Shown here: in pieces, positions 8,885 through 17,608 of the stretch
Layout of the letters: each line of letters opens with the position of its first letter
Numbering within the stretch: the first letter of the stretch is position 1
Assembly: GCA_965200535.1 (NCBI GenBank)
Contig: CBDAUF010000001.1
Coordinates: 620,001 to 684,000, forward strand
DNA length: 64,000 nucleotides
Reading direction: 5' to 3'
Origin: MPNO01 sp965200535
GTDB lineage: Bacteria > Pseudomonadota > Alphaproteobacteria > MPNO01
Program-made: the position numbers and the translations under genes
The notes under the pieces: generated by a model
The model's input: only the letters and a program-made list of their open reading frames with translations
Told to the model about the DNA's origin: nothing
Database searches by the model: none

Positions 8885-8960
8885 TGGCGACCCCAACGGG
8901 AGTCGAACCCGTGTCTTCAGCGTGAAAGGCTGATGTCCTAGGCCTCTAGACGATGGGGTC
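8885..8960 (-). tRNA. tRNA-Glu (UUC)
   Basis: On the minus strand the sequence folds as a tRNA. The 7-bp acceptor stem is GACCCCA with UGGGGUC, the anticodon loop CUUUCAC centres on UUC, the T-loop is GUUCGACUC, and CCA is encoded. The loop and acceptor pairs match bacterial tRNA-Glu. Confidence 0.95.
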
Positions 8961-9018
8961 GGATCGGGATAGGTAGCCGGAGCGCGCGGCGAAATCAACC
9001 GCCGCATCGACCGCCCCG

Positions 9019-9639
9019 TCATCCGCCGCCGGATCGTGCATCGCGGTCCTCCGTCCGCCCCGCAGCCGGCCGGCCGCGCGCGCCGCGGCCGAGGCGCTTG
9101 CGTGTCATCCGCCGCCGCCGGGCAACCGCGATCTTGAGCGCCCAGGTGTAGCCGAGCCAGCCGGCGGCAATCGCATAGGGAGGACAGCCGACCAGCATCG
9201 CCAGCCCCCACCCCGCGACGACAACATCGAGAAAGAGGCCGGGCGTCGATTGCGCCCCCGGCAGGTAGTCGGTGGTTCCCCCGCCGCCGGTGCTGGCGTC
9301 CCAGAGCGTGGTGAAGCCCTCGTAGCCGGTGAGATCGTCCCACCGCCCGAGCACAACCTGTCCGGTCACGTAGAACGCGTAGTAGGCCGGCAGCACGGTT
9401 GCGAAATTGGTCACCCACGTCCATGCCATCGCGTGGATGAGATTGAAGTCCCAGCGCGGTGCGAAGCGGCGGACCGCAAGCCAGTGGGCGAGAACGAACA
9501 TCATCTGGATGCCGACGGTCGGCGTCATCGCCCAGAACAGGCCGGCCGCCACGCTGCGTGCGGTGTATTGCGGCGGATGCCGGCTGCGCTTGATCGGGAC
9601 GACGAAACGATAGCGGAGCCAGCGCCCGAAGCGGGCCAT
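9019..9639 (-). CDS. DUF2062 domain-containing membrane protein
   Basis: 206 residues from ATG 9639. The core around residues 25-60 (SVAAGLFWAMTPTVGIQMMFVLAHW) followed by a W-T-N-P/F-A-T-like strand (AWTWVTNFATVLPAYY) is the DUF2062 signature. Three to four membrane spans are predicted by eye, and the C-terminal tail is very basic (RRRRMTRKRLGRGARGR). The function of the family is unknown. The gene lies on the same strand as recJ, 110 bases downstream, and could be co-transcribed with it. Confidence 0.85.
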   Translation of the reverse strand: MARFGRWLRYRFVVPIKRSRHPPQYTARSVAAGLFWAMTPTVGIQMMFVLAHWLAVRRFAPRWDFNLIHAMAWTWVTNFATVLPAYYAFYVTGQVVLGRWDDLTGYEGFTTLWDASTGGGGTTDYLPGAQSTPGLFLDVVVAGWGLAMLVGCPPYAIAAGWLGYTWALKIAVARRRRMTRKRLGRGARGRPAAGRTEDRDARSGGG

Positions 9640-9749
9640 GCCGCTCCGCCGCCGCAGCGGTGTTTCTGCCGTCGGCAAGCTACGCCTCCGGCGCCCGATC
9701 CGCAGGCCGGCGCACAGCCGGTGTTCCCGGCTGCCTTCCGATCCTCGCG

Positions 9750-11552
9750 TTACAGGCTCGCCGCATCCTCGATCACCAGTTCGACCGCATCCCGGCCCTG
9801 CCACCGGTCCGCCTTGAGATGCCCTGCAATATGGAGCAGTGCGCCGCCGCCGGCGAGCAGAGCCTCGCCGAGCGGGGTGCCGGCGGCGCGGAATGCGATT
9901 CCCTTGAGCCTCGGACCGCCCTCGGCGCCGGTGAGGAAACAACGGACGTGATCGGCGCCGACCGTGTCGGCACGCACCGGCCGGACCCGCGGAAGGGCGA
10001 AACGCGGCCGCGGGTTGCCGGCGCCGAAGGGACCCGCCGTCTCGAGCATATCGACAATCTCCGGGCTGGCGCCCGCCGGGGTCAGGGCTCCGTCGATCGC
10101 CAGCCCGACGGCCGGCATCCGGTAATCGAGCTGACGCGCCATGTGTTCGTCGAGAAACGCCTTCAGTTCGCCGATCCGCTCCGTCGATACGGTCATCCCG
10201 GCGGCCATGGCATGCCCGCCGCCGGCGATCAGGAGCCCCGCCTGGCGCGCCGCGATCGTCGCCTCGCCCAGCGCCGCCCCGGGGATCGACCGGCCGGAGC
10301 CCTTCGCCACCGCACCGTCGATGGAGAGCACGTACGCGGGCCGGTTGAAGCGTTCGCGGAGCCGGCCGGCGACGATGCCGATGACGCCCGGATGCCAGCC
10401 CTCTTCGGCGACCAGGATAACCGGCTCGCGTGCGGGATCCGACGCGGCATCCTGCGCCTCGGCCAGCGCCGTCGCGCGTTCGAGGACCGCGGTCTCGATC
10501 TCGCGCCGCCCGACATTGTACCGGTCGAGCCTGGCCGCGATCTCGGTCGCCTCGGCCGCGTCCCCGGTCGACAGCAGCCGCACGCCGAGCCCCGACTCGC
10601 CGACCCGTCCGCCGGCATTGACCCGGGGTCCGAGTACAAAGCCTGCATGGTAGGCGTTCGGCCGTTCGTCGATGCCGGCGACATCGGCCAGGGCAGCGAT
10701 CCCGTGGTTGGCCCGCCGGGCCATGATCTTGAGCCCTTGGGCGACCAGCGCGCGGTTGACCCCGGTGAGCGGCGCCACATCGCAGATCGTCCCCAGGGCG
10801 ACCAGATCCAGCCATCCCATGAGGTGCGGTTCGGCATGCCCCTGGCCGTACCAGTGACCGTCGCGCAGGGCGCGGTTGACCGCCACCACGAAAAGGAAGG
10901 TGACGCCGACGGCGGCGAGCGCCCGGCAATCGTTGTCTTCGTCCAGCCGGTTGGGATTGACCACCGCGACCGCTTCGGGGAGCGCAGCCTCTGCGACATG
11001 GTGGTCGAGAACGATGATATCGAGCCCGCCGGCGGCGGCTTCGGCGAGCGGTTCGCGCGCCGTCGTACCGCAGTCCACCGTGATGACGACGGAGGCCCCC
11101 TCCGCCTGGAGCGCGCGCAGGCCGCCGATGTTGGGGCCGTAACCCTCGCTCATCCGGTCCGGCACGTAGACCGCGAGGTCCCGCCCGATGGCGGCGAAAA
11201 AACGCACGAGGAGCGCCGCCGATGTCGCGCCGTCGACATCGTAGTCGGCGAAAACCCCGATACGCTCGCCGTCGTTGATCGCGCGGACCACCCGTTCGCA
11301 GGCGCGGTCCATGTCGCGAAGCGAGGACGGGTCCGGGAGCGACGCGCGCAGGGTTGGGTTGAGGAAGCCGTCCACCTCGTCGACCTCGACGCCGCGGCCG
11401 GCGAGCACGCGGGCGACGATCTCGGGCAGCCCGTTCGTCTCGGCGATGGCGAGCACCCGCCGGTCGTCCGCGGTCCGTGCATACCAGCGCTTGCCGGTGG
11501 CCGAGCGCTCCACGTCGAGATAGGCAGGCTCGCCGGCGTGCGCCTCGATCAT
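9750..11552 (-). CDS. recJ: Single-stranded-DNA-specific exonuclease RecJ
   Basis: 600 residues, normal for RecJ. The DHH-phosphoesterase motifs are intact: DYDVDG at 103-108, VDCGTT near 170, and DHH at 183-185. The DHHA1 motif GGGHAMAAG and a C-terminal OB-like segment follow. RecJ degrades single-stranded DNA 5' to 3' in recombination and mismatch repair. It is 25 bases downstream of glpX on the same strand, in the block aminotransferase-hom-glpX-recJ, an arrangement I associate with Rhodospirillales-type genomes. Confidence 0.96.
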   Translation of the reverse strand: MIEAHAGEPAYLDVERSATGKRWYARTADDRRVLAIAETNGLPEIVARVLAGRGVEVDEVDGFLNPTLRASLPDPSSLRDMDRACERVVRAINDGERIGVFADYDVDGATSAALLVRFFAAIGRDLAVYVPDRMSEGYGPNIGGLRALQAEGASVVITVDCGTTAREPLAEAAAGGLDIIVLDHHVAEAALPEAVAVVNPNRLDEDNDCRALAAVGVTFLFVVAVNRALRDGHWYGQGHAEPHLMGWLDLVALGTICDVAPLTGVNRALVAQGLKIMARRANHGIAALADVAGIDERPNAYHAGFVLGPRVNAGGRVGESGLGVRLLSTGDAAEATEIAARLDRYNVGRREIETAVLERATALAEAQDAASDPAREPVILVAEEGWHPGVIGIVAGRLRERFNRPAYVLSIDGAVAKGSGRSIPGAALGEATIAARQAGLLIAGGGHAMAAGMTVSTERIGELKAFLDEHMARQLDYRMPAVGLAIDGALTPAGASPEIVDMLETAGPFGAGNPRPRFALPRVRPVRADTVGADHVRCFLTGAEGGPRLKGIAFRAAGTPLGEALLAGGGALLHIAGHLKADRWQGRDAVELVIEDAASL

Positions 11553-11577
11553 CGGGACCCCCGGGCGGGACGGCGCA

Positions 11578-12573
11578 TCAGGCCGGGCGGTCGGGCAGAT
11601 CGAAGCCGGCCTTGCGTTCCAGGTTGTGGTGGGCCTCGATGAGCCGGACCGTCCCCGTCTTCGAACGCATGACCATCGAATGGGTGTAGGCGCGGCCGGC
11701 CTGGCGGCGGACGCCGCGCAGCATGGCGCCGGTGGTGACCCCGGTAGCGGCGAACATCACGTCGCCGTCGGCGAGATCGAGGAGCCCGTACTTGCGGTCG
11801 AAATCGCTGATCCCGCAGTTGGCGGCGCGCCTGCGTTCCTCGTCGTTGCGGAACACCAGCCGCCCCTGCATCTGCCCGCCGATGCACCGGAGCGCGGCGG
11901 CAGCCAGCACCCCCTCCGGCGCACCGCCCGAACCGAGATAGATATCCACCCCGCTCTCCGGCTGCGATGTGGCGATGACGCCCGAAACGTCGCCGTCCGT
12001 GATCAACATGATCCGTGCGCCGGCTTCGCGGACCCGGGCGATCAGATCTTCGTGGCGCGGCCGGTCGAGAATGCAGGCGACGAGGTCGGAGATCTCGACC
12101 CCCTTGGCCCTGGCGAGGCTGTCGAGGTTCCTGCCCGGGGTCTCGTCGAGATCGACCACACCGGCGGGGAGGCCGCCGCCGACGGCGATCTTTTCCATGT
12201 AGACATCGGGCGCGTTGAGAAAACCGCCCTTCTCGGCCATGGCGATGACTGCAAGCGCATTGGTCAGCCCCTTGGCGGTGATCGTCGTACCCTCGAGCGG
12301 ATCGAGCGCGATATCGATCTCCGGTCCGCCGGCGCCCACCTTTTCGCCGATATAGAGCATCGGCGCCTCGTCGCGCTCGCCCTCGCCGATCACCACCGTA
12401 CCGTCGATCGCGAGGTTGTTGAGGGCGTTGCGCATCGCATCGACCGCAACCTGATCGGCGGCTCGCTCGTCGCCGCGGCCCATCAGCCGGGACGCGGCGA
12501 GCGCCGCCGCCTCGGTGACCCTGATCGCCTCGAGCGCAAGGTTGCGGTCCACTGTCGGGACGGGCGCGACCAT
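11578..12573 (-). CDS. glpX: Class II fructose-1,6-bisphosphatase
   Basis: 331 residues. The metal and phosphate motifs IGEGERDEAP (62-71) and DPLEGTT (91-97) and the GSGGAPEGVLAAAALRCIGGQ segment are diagnostic of GlpX. It hydrolyses fructose-1,6-bisphosphate (in some relatives also sedoheptulose-1,7-bisphosphate) for gluconeogenesis. It lies between hom (20 bases upstream) and recJ, so its expression is tied to amino-acid biosynthesis and repair genes by operon structure rather than by function. Confidence 0.96.
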   Translation of the reverse strand: MVAPVPTVDRNLALEAIRVTEAAALAASRLMGRGDERAADQVAVDAMRNALNNLAIDGTVVIGEGERDEAPMLYIGEKVGAGGPEIDIALDPLEGTTITAKGLTNALAVIAMAEKGGFLNAPDVYMEKIAVGGGLPAGVVDLDETPGRNLDSLARAKGVEISDLVACILDRPRHEDLIARVREAGARIMLITDGDVSGVIATSQPESGVDIYLGSGGAPEGVLAAAALRCIGGQMQGRLVFRNDEERRRAANCGISDFDRKYGLLDLADGDVMFAATGVTTGAMLRGVRRQAGRAYTHSMVMRSKTGTVRLIEAHHNLERKAGFDLPDRPA

Positions 12574-12593
12574 GATCGATCTTCCTCCGACGG

Positions 12594-13889
12594 TCAGCTT
12601 ACCAGCGATTCGATGCGAATCGTTCGCGGCGGCTGGACGACGCTGTCGAGTGCAGCGATCCGCGCACGCGCGCGCGACATCGCGGCTTCGCGGGTCTCGT
12701 GGGTGGTGAGCACGACCGGCACCGCTTCGCCCGGCGCCCGGCCGCGCTGGATCATCGACTCCATCGAGATCCGCTCGTCGCGCAGCGCCGCGGCCACGTC
12801 GGCGATGACGCCCGGCCGGTCCAGCACCATGAGACGCAGATAGTAGGGGCCGACATGGCGGTCCATCGGTTCCGTCTCCGCCGGGGCGAGGGCGGTTGCG
12901 GGCACCGCGAAGACCGGCAGGCGCAGGCCGCGCGCCAGATCGACGAGATCGGCGACGACCGCAGATGCGGTCGGGCCCGCCCCGGCGCCGCGGCCCTCGT
13001 AGACGGTCGCCCCAACGCTGTCGCCCTCGGCGACCACGGCGTTGAAGACACCCTCGACGCGGGCCAGCGGCGACCCGACGGGAATCATGCAGGGGTGGAC
13101 GCGCTGCTCGACGCCGCCGCCGTTGCGGCGGGCGATCCCGAGCAGCTTGATCCGGTAGCCGAGTTCATCGGCAAAGGCGATGTCGGCCGCGGATACGTGG
13201 CGGATGCCCTCGACATGGACGCGGTCGAAATCGATCTCCGTGCCGAAAGCGAGCGCCGCGAGAATAGCCAGCTTGTGCGCGGCATCGACGCCGTCGATGT
13301 CGAGACCGGGATCCGCCTCGGCATACCCCAGCGCCTGCGCATCCTTCAGGACCTCGTCGAACGGCCGGCCGGTCTCCCGCATCGCGGTGAGGATGTAGTT
13401 GCAGGTCCCGTTGAGGATCCCGTGGATGGCCGAGATCCGGTTGGCGGCGAGCCCCTCGCGCAGCGCCTTGACGATCGGGATGCCGCCGGCGACCGCCGCC
13501 TCGTAGCCCAGCGTGCGCCCCCCCGCTTCGGCCCGTCTGGCGAGGTCGGTGCCATGCCGTGCGAGCAGCGCCTTGTTGGCAGTCACCACGTCGCTGCCGG
13601 CGTCGAGCGCCGCCTCGCACGCGGTCCTGGCGATCCCGTCCTCGCCGCCGATCAGTTCGACGAACACATCCGCCCCGGCCTCCCGGGCCATCGCCGCCGC
13701 GTCGTCGAACCATGCGGCGCCGCCGAGATCGACGCCGCGGTCGCGGTTCCGGTCGCGGGCGGAAACCGCGACCACCCGGATCGGCCGTCCGGCGCGCTCT
13801 GCGATGGGGCGGGCCTGTTTTTCGAGCAGGGCAAGGACGCCGGCGCCGACTGTCCCGAGTCCCGCGATGGCGACCGTCAGCGGCGTCAT
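12594..13889 (-). CDS. hom: Homoserine dehydrogenase
   Basis: 431 residues from ATG 13889, which overlaps the stop of the upstream aminotransferase gene (ATGA), so translation is probably coupled. The nucleotide-binding motif GLGTVGAGV is at 10-18, NKALLA near 98 and the GILNGTCNYIL catalytic-region motif near 160. A C-terminal ACT domain (LRLMVLDRPGVIADVAAAL and after) would bind an amino-acid effector, normally threonine. It reduces aspartate semialdehyde to homoserine for threonine and methionine synthesis. Confidence 0.96.
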   Translation of the reverse strand: MTPLTVAIAGLGTVGAGVLALLEKQARPIAERAGRPIRVVAVSARDRNRDRGVDLGGAAWFDDAAAMAREAGADVFVELIGGEDGIARTACEAALDAGSDVVTANKALLARHGTDLARRAEAGGRTLGYEAAVAGGIPIVKALREGLAANRISAIHGILNGTCNYILTAMRETGRPFDEVLKDAQALGYAEADPGLDIDGVDAAHKLAILAALAFGTEIDFDRVHVEGIRHVSAADIAFADELGYRIKLLGIARRNGGGVEQRVHPCMIPVGSPLARVEGVFNAVVAEGDSVGATVYEGRGAGAGPTASAVVADLVDLARGLRLPVFAVPATALAPAETEPMDRHVGPYYLRLMVLDRPGVIADVAAALRDERISMESMIQRGRAPGEAVPVVLTTHETREAAMSRARARIAALDSVVQPPRTIRIESLVS

Positions 13890-15124
13890 CGGGCGGCCGC
13901 CGACTGCCTTCGCACGGCCACCGGCTGTCCCTCGTCCGCGAGGAAGCGGCGGACGTTCCGCGCCGCCTGGCGGATCCGGTGTGCGTTCTCGACAAGCGCG
14001 ATCCGCACGTGCCCCTCGCCGTACTCGCCGAACCCGACGCCGGGCGACACCGCGACGTTCGCTTCCTGCAGCAGGAGCTTGGAAAACGCGAGCGACCCGA
14101 TATTCGAGAAGCGGGCCGGAATCGGCGCCCAGGCGAACATGCTCGCGCGCGGCGCAGGGATATTCCAGCCCGCCGCGCCGAAGCTCTCCACCAGCACGTC
14201 GCGCCGCTGCCGGTAGAGCGCGCGGGTCTCGTCGATGCAGTCCTGCGGGCCGTTGAGGGCGGCCGCCGCGGCGACCTGGACGGGGGTGAACGCGCCGTAA
14301 TCGAGATAGGATTTCACCCGCGCCAGCGCCTCGATCAGCTTGCGGTTGCCGACGGCGAAGCCGATGCGCCAGCCCGGCATGGAATAGGTCTTGCTGAGCG
14401 AGGTGAACTCGACGGCGATGTCTATCGCGCCGGGAACCTGCAGAATCGAGGGCGGCGGCTCCCCCTCGAAATAGATTTCGGCGTATGCGAGGTCCGAAAT
14501 CACGTAGATGCCGCGCGACCGGCAAAAATCGACCACCTGCTCGTAGAACCCGAGGTCCACGGTGTGCGCGGTCGGGTTGGCCGGGAAGTTGAGGATGATG
14601 GCCAGCGGCGCCGGCACGCTGTAACGCGCCGCACGCTCGATCTCTGCCATGAAGTCGATGCCGGGGCCGACCGGCACGTGGCGCAGCGCGCCCCCCGCGA
14701 TGATGAAGCCGTAGGCGTGGATGGGATAGGACGGGTTGGGAACGATCACCACATCGCCCGGGCTGGTGATCGCCATCGCCAAGTTGGCGAACCCTTCCTT
14801 GGAGCCGAGGGTGGCGATCGCCTGGCGTTCGGGGTCGACCGTCACCCCGAAACGGCGCTCGTAATAGGCCGCAATCGCGCGTCTCAGGCCGCGAATGCCG
14901 CGCGAGTTCGAGTAGCGGTGGGTCTTCGGATCCTGCACCACCTCGACCAGCTTGGCCACGACGTGCGGCGGCGACGGGTTGTCGGGATTCCCCATGCCGA
15001 AATCGATGACGTCGTCGCCCGCCGCCCGTGCCGCCGCCTTCATCGCGTTCACCTCGGCGAACACGTAGGGAGGCAGCCGCCTGATCCGGTAGAACTCTTG
15101 GTCGTTGTCGGGCGCTCCGCTCAT
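13886..15124 (-). CDS. PLP-dependent aminotransferase (AlaC / LL-diaminopimelate aminotransferase type)
   Basis: 412 residues from ATG 15124; an upstream in-frame extension to 15247 is of low-complexity composition and unlikely. The fold-type I motifs are NPSYPIHAYG, ILNFPANPTA, and SLSK with the PLP lysine K245, followed by TYSMPGWRIGF. The length and the RIRRLPPYVFAEVN start fit the AlaC/YfdZ group, often labelled LL-diaminopimelate aminotransferase. Coupling to hom suggests a role in the aspartate family, but alanine or methionine transamination is equally possible. It is the first gene of the aminotransferase-hom-glpX-recJ block. Confidence 0.9.
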   Translation of the reverse strand: MSGAPDNDQEFYRIRRLPPYVFAEVNAMKAAARAAGDDVIDFGMGNPDNPSPPHVVAKLVEVVQDPKTHRYSNSRGIRGLRRAIAAYYERRFGVTVDPERQAIATLGSKEGFANLAMAITSPGDVVIVPNPSYPIHAYGFIIAGGALRHVPVGPGIDFMAEIERAARYSVPAPLAIILNFPANPTAHTVDLGFYEQVVDFCRSRGIYVISDLAYAEIYFEGEPPPSILQVPGAIDIAVEFTSLSKTYSMPGWRIGFAVGNRKLIEALARVKSYLDYGAFTPVQVAAAAALNGPQDCIDETRALYRQRRDVLVESFGAAGWNIPAPRASMFAWAPIPARFSNIGSLAFSKLLLQEANVAVSPGVGFGEYGEGHVRIALVENAHRIRQAARNVRRFLADEGQPVAVRRQSAAAR

Positions 15125-15307
15125 AGGTCGATCGGTTTCCCGGTTATTGCCAACCGGCCGCGCCTCGGGCCGGTCCCTTCGCCGGCGGCGAAACTGCATT
15201 GTTTGACGGACGCTGACAAGCCGGCGCGGTATCGGTGTCGACGGCAAAGACGCGCTCTTCCGCCGGAAGGAAGATATCGCGCCCGGCGCGGCTGGCCCCC
15301 TCCCCGA

Positions 15308-15589
15308 TCAGCGCGCCGGCGCGTCGGTTTCCTCGGCCTGGCGGGTTATCGGCTCGTTCGAATAGCGGGCGTTCTCGCGGTCGGCGAGCAGGCGCGGGGC
15401 CATCTTCGCACGCACCCCGTCCCAGTCGGGGGCGGCCGCTGCCGGGGCCGCCGCCTGCGGTTCTGCGGCGTTTCGTTTGGAGTCCAGCCAGCCGCACGCG
15501 CCCGGCAGCAGCGTCAGCGCCGCGAGGCCGACGGCTGCGGCGACAAGCCTGCCCGTTCCGCAATATCGCTTCAAAACCGCCCCGCACAT
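15308..15589 (-). CDS. Small putative lipoprotein
   Basis: 93 residues from ATG 15589. A basic start (LKRYCGTGR) is followed by a hydrophobic stretch and the lipobox LPGAC with the cysteine near residue 32. The mature part is Ala/Pro-rich and ends with a hydrophilic segment (ARYSNEPITRQ). This is typical of a short outer- or inner-membrane lipoprotein of unknown function. A longer frame runs up to 15784 but only by entering the parS palindrome, so I reject that start. The gene is followed on the same strand by the aminotransferase gene after 183 bases. Confidence 0.5.
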   Translation of the reverse strand: MCGAVLKRYCGTGRLVAAAVGLAALTLLPGACGWLDSKRNAAEPQAAAPAAAAPDWDGVRAKMAPRLLADRENARYSNEPITRQAEETDAPAR

Positions 15590-15767
15590 CCCGGTGCGTC
15601 CGCAAGGGGATTGCCGCACCGCCGTTCCATGTCCGGCAGGCATGGTACGGCCGGGCGCGGGCGGGATCAACGCGGTCGCCGGGTTGCCGGCGTGCGGAGG
15701 TTCGGGAAGAACCGCGTCCCCGGGGGACGCAAAATGCCGCGAAAAATATGGCAGCAATGTTGACCAA

Positions 15768-15783
15768 TGTTTCACGTGAAACA
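15768..15783. promoter_or_regulatory. parS: parS centromere-like site (ParB binding)
   Basis: The 16-bp perfect palindrome TGTTTCACGTGAAACA is identical to the consensus chromosomal parS sequence bound by ParB. It lies between the putative lipoprotein gene and the deazaflavin-type reductase gene, outside convincing coding sequence. Each orientation yields a spurious MFHVKH peptide start, a known side effect of parS. parAB are not in the window. Chromosomal parS sites usually cluster near the replication origin, so this locus is probably origin-proximal. Confidence 0.9.
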
Positions 15784-15907
15784 TTCTCTTGAGATTGGCC
15801 CGCCTTCTTCACACGGCGGACGAAGAAACCGGCGGGCATGGCGCCCCCGGTCGCCCGCGGATATGCTTGCCGGCCGGTTCGACGGAGGATTGGGGGACGC
15901 GGTCTTC

Positions 15908-16342
15908 ATGGCACAGGCGGATTGGGCGAGGGAGCATGTCAGGCGGTACCGCGAGACCGGCAGCGCCGACGGGCACATCTGGAAGGGCCACGACGGGACG
16001 GGCAATTTCCCGTGCCTGCTGTTGACGACCTGCGGACGGAAGACCGGAGAGGCGCGCACGACGCCGCTGATCTACGGCCGCGACGGGGCGGATTACGTCG
16101 TCATCGCATCCCAGGGCGGGCGGCCCAACCATCCGTTTTGGTATCTGAACCTGGAACGGAATCCGGGGGTGGAGGTCCAGGTCGAAGCCGAGACCTTCGC
16201 CGCAACCGCCCGCAGTGCGGGCGGAGACGACCGCGGCCGTCTGTGGGAAATGATGGCCGCGATCTACCCGCCCTACGACGACTACCGGGCGAAGGCCGCC
16301 GCGACGCGGGAAATCCCGGTCGTGGTGCTGTCCCGCGCGTAG
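15908..16342 (+). CDS. Nitroreductase/deazaflavin (F420)-dependent quinone reductase family protein
   Basis: 144 residues from ATG 15908; a longer frame begins inside parS and is discarded. The core CGRKTGEARTTPLIY followed by VVIASQGGRPNHPFWYLNL and NPGVEVQV is the split beta-barrel of Ddn-type F420-dependent quinone reductases (DUF385). Such proteins reduce quinones or nitroaromatics with F420H2 in actinobacteria. In Alphaproteobacteria the cofactor is uncertain and could be FMN. No F420-synthesis gene is visible here. The gene is followed 22 bases later by a pentapeptide-repeat gene. Confidence 0.82.
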   Translation: MAQADWAREHVRRYRETGSADGHIWKGHDGTGNFPCLLLTTCGRKTGEARTTPLIYGRDGADYVVIASQGGRPNHPFWYLNLERNPGVEVQVEAETFAATARSAGGDDRGRLWEMMAAIYPPYDDYRAKAAATREIPVVVLSRA

Positions 16343-16364
16343 CGAAGGCGCGGCGGAAGGGCCG

Positions 16365-16874
16365 ATGGCCGAAAGCATCGACGGGGATGCGTTCCGGAAA
16401 CGCTTCCAGCGTCACCTGAGCTGGGTGCTGAGCACCGGCAAGGGGGGCGCGCAGGGCGATTTTCGCGGCCTCGACCTCGACGGCGCGAACCTGCACGGCT
16501 ACACGCTGCACCGCGCCATGTTCGGGGGTGCGAGCCTGCGCGGCGCCGAACTCAGGCGCGCCCAGTTGCAGGGGGCCGATCTGGCGGGCGCCGATCTGGG
16601 CGGCGCGCTGCTGCACGACGCGATTCTGGCCGGGGCCTCCCTGCGCGCCGCGCGGCTGGCGGGTGCGGAACTGGTGCGCGCCGACCTCAGCGGCGCCGAC
16701 CTGTCGGATACAGACCTCGCCGGGGCGGACATGCTGGGCGCTCTGCTCGACGACGCCAATCTCGACGGCGCCGATCTCGGGGCTGCGCTCGGCCTGAGAC
16801 CGGAACAGATCGTGGGCGCGCGCCTGACCCGGCGGACCGTGTTGCCCGGCGCCCTGACGCTTGCCGCGCCCTGA
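16365..16874 (+). CDS. Pentapeptide repeat protein
   Basis: 169 residues. From about residue 28 to 140 the sequence is an almost uninterrupted series of A(D/N/E)LxG/A pentapeptides (for example LSGADLSDTDLAGADML), which fold into a right-handed quadrilateral beta-helix. The first 25 residues (FRKRFQRHLSWVL) are a basic cap. Families with this fold include DNA-mimic gyrase protectors and many proteins of unknown role; nothing here distinguishes them. It may be co-transcribed with the upstream reductase gene. It converges on the FAH hydrolase gene, with 9 bases between. Confidence 0.88.
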   Translation: MAESIDGDAFRKRFQRHLSWVLSTGKGGAQGDFRGLDLDGANLHGYTLHRAMFGGASLRGAELRRAQLQGADLAGADLGGALLHDAILAGASLRAARLAGAELVRADLSGADLSDTDLAGADMLGALLDDANLDGADLGAALGLRPEQIVGARLTRRTVLPGALTLAAP

Positions 16875-16883
16875 TCCGGCCGC

Positions 16884-17573
16884 TCACGCGATCGTAATCT
16901 CGAGGCTGCCTACCCCCTCGATCGCGCCTTCCAGCCGGTCGCCGAACGAAACCTTGCCCGGCCCCTTCGGCGTGCCGGTGAAGATCAGGTCGCCCGGCTC
17001 GAGCCGGCTGAGCGCCGACAGCCGCGCCACGATCTCGGCGACCGGCCAGATCATGTCCGACAGGTCGCCGCGCTGCCGCTTCTCCCCGTTGATGGCGAGG
17101 GTAATGGCGCCCCTGTCCGGATGGCCGATATCGCCGGCCGGCGACAGGTCGCTCATCGGCGAGGCGCCGTCGAAGCTCTTGCACAGGTCCCAGGAATGCT
17201 GGTCGGCGATGCAGGCGTGCATGATGTCGCGGCGGATCATGTCGAACCCGACGGCGTAGCCGAAGACATGGTCCAGAGCGGCCGCGGGCGAGATGTCGGC
17301 GCCCCCCTTGCCGATCGCCGCGACCAGTTCGACCTCGGGCTCGAGCTGGTCCGTGCCCGGCGGGTAGGGCAGCGCGGCCCGGTCCGGGATCACCGAGTCC
17401 GCCGGCTTGAGGGAGACGCCCGGTTTCGAGCCGCCCGCCCCGCCGAGCCCGGTTTCGCGGGCGTGGGCGGCGTAGTTGCGCCCGATCGCGTAGATCCGGC
17501 GGACCGGAAAGCGGAGACCGCTTCCCGAAACGCCGACCGTCGCCGGTTCGACCATCGGCACGGCGAACCGCAT
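16884..17573 (-). CDS. Fumarylacetoacetate hydrolase (FAH) family protein
   Basis: 229 residues from ATG 17573. The metal ligands of the FAH fold are present: E80 and E82 in EPEVEL and an aspartate near 111 (GFDMIRRD). The opening IYAIGRNYAAHA strand and the later IFTGTPKGPGKV loop are also typical. This compact type resembles fumarylpyruvate hydrolases and oxaloacetate/acylpyruvate hydrolases, which cleave C-C bonds late in gentisate-type aromatic degradation. A 35-base gap separates it from the truncated AMP-ligase upstream on the same strand. Confidence 0.9.
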   Translation of the reverse strand: MRFAVPMVEPATVGVSGSGLRFPVRRIYAIGRNYAAHARETGLGGAGGSKPGVSLKPADSVIPDRAALPYPPGTDQLEPEVELVAAIGKGGADISPAAALDHVFGYAVGFDMIRRDIMHACIADQHSWDLCKSFDGASPMSDLSPAGDIGHPDRGAITLAINGEKRQRGDLSDMIWPVAEIVARLSALSRLEPGDLIFTGTPKGPGKVSFGDRLEGAIEGVGSLEITIA

Positions 17574-17608
17574 GTCTGATTCCTCCCCCATTCCGCCGGC
17601 GGCCCCGG

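Noticed and set aside
15767..15790. Protein starts beginning MFHVKH on both strands
   Set aside because: Both arise from translating the parS palindrome; the reductase and lipoprotein have better starts at 15908 and 15589.
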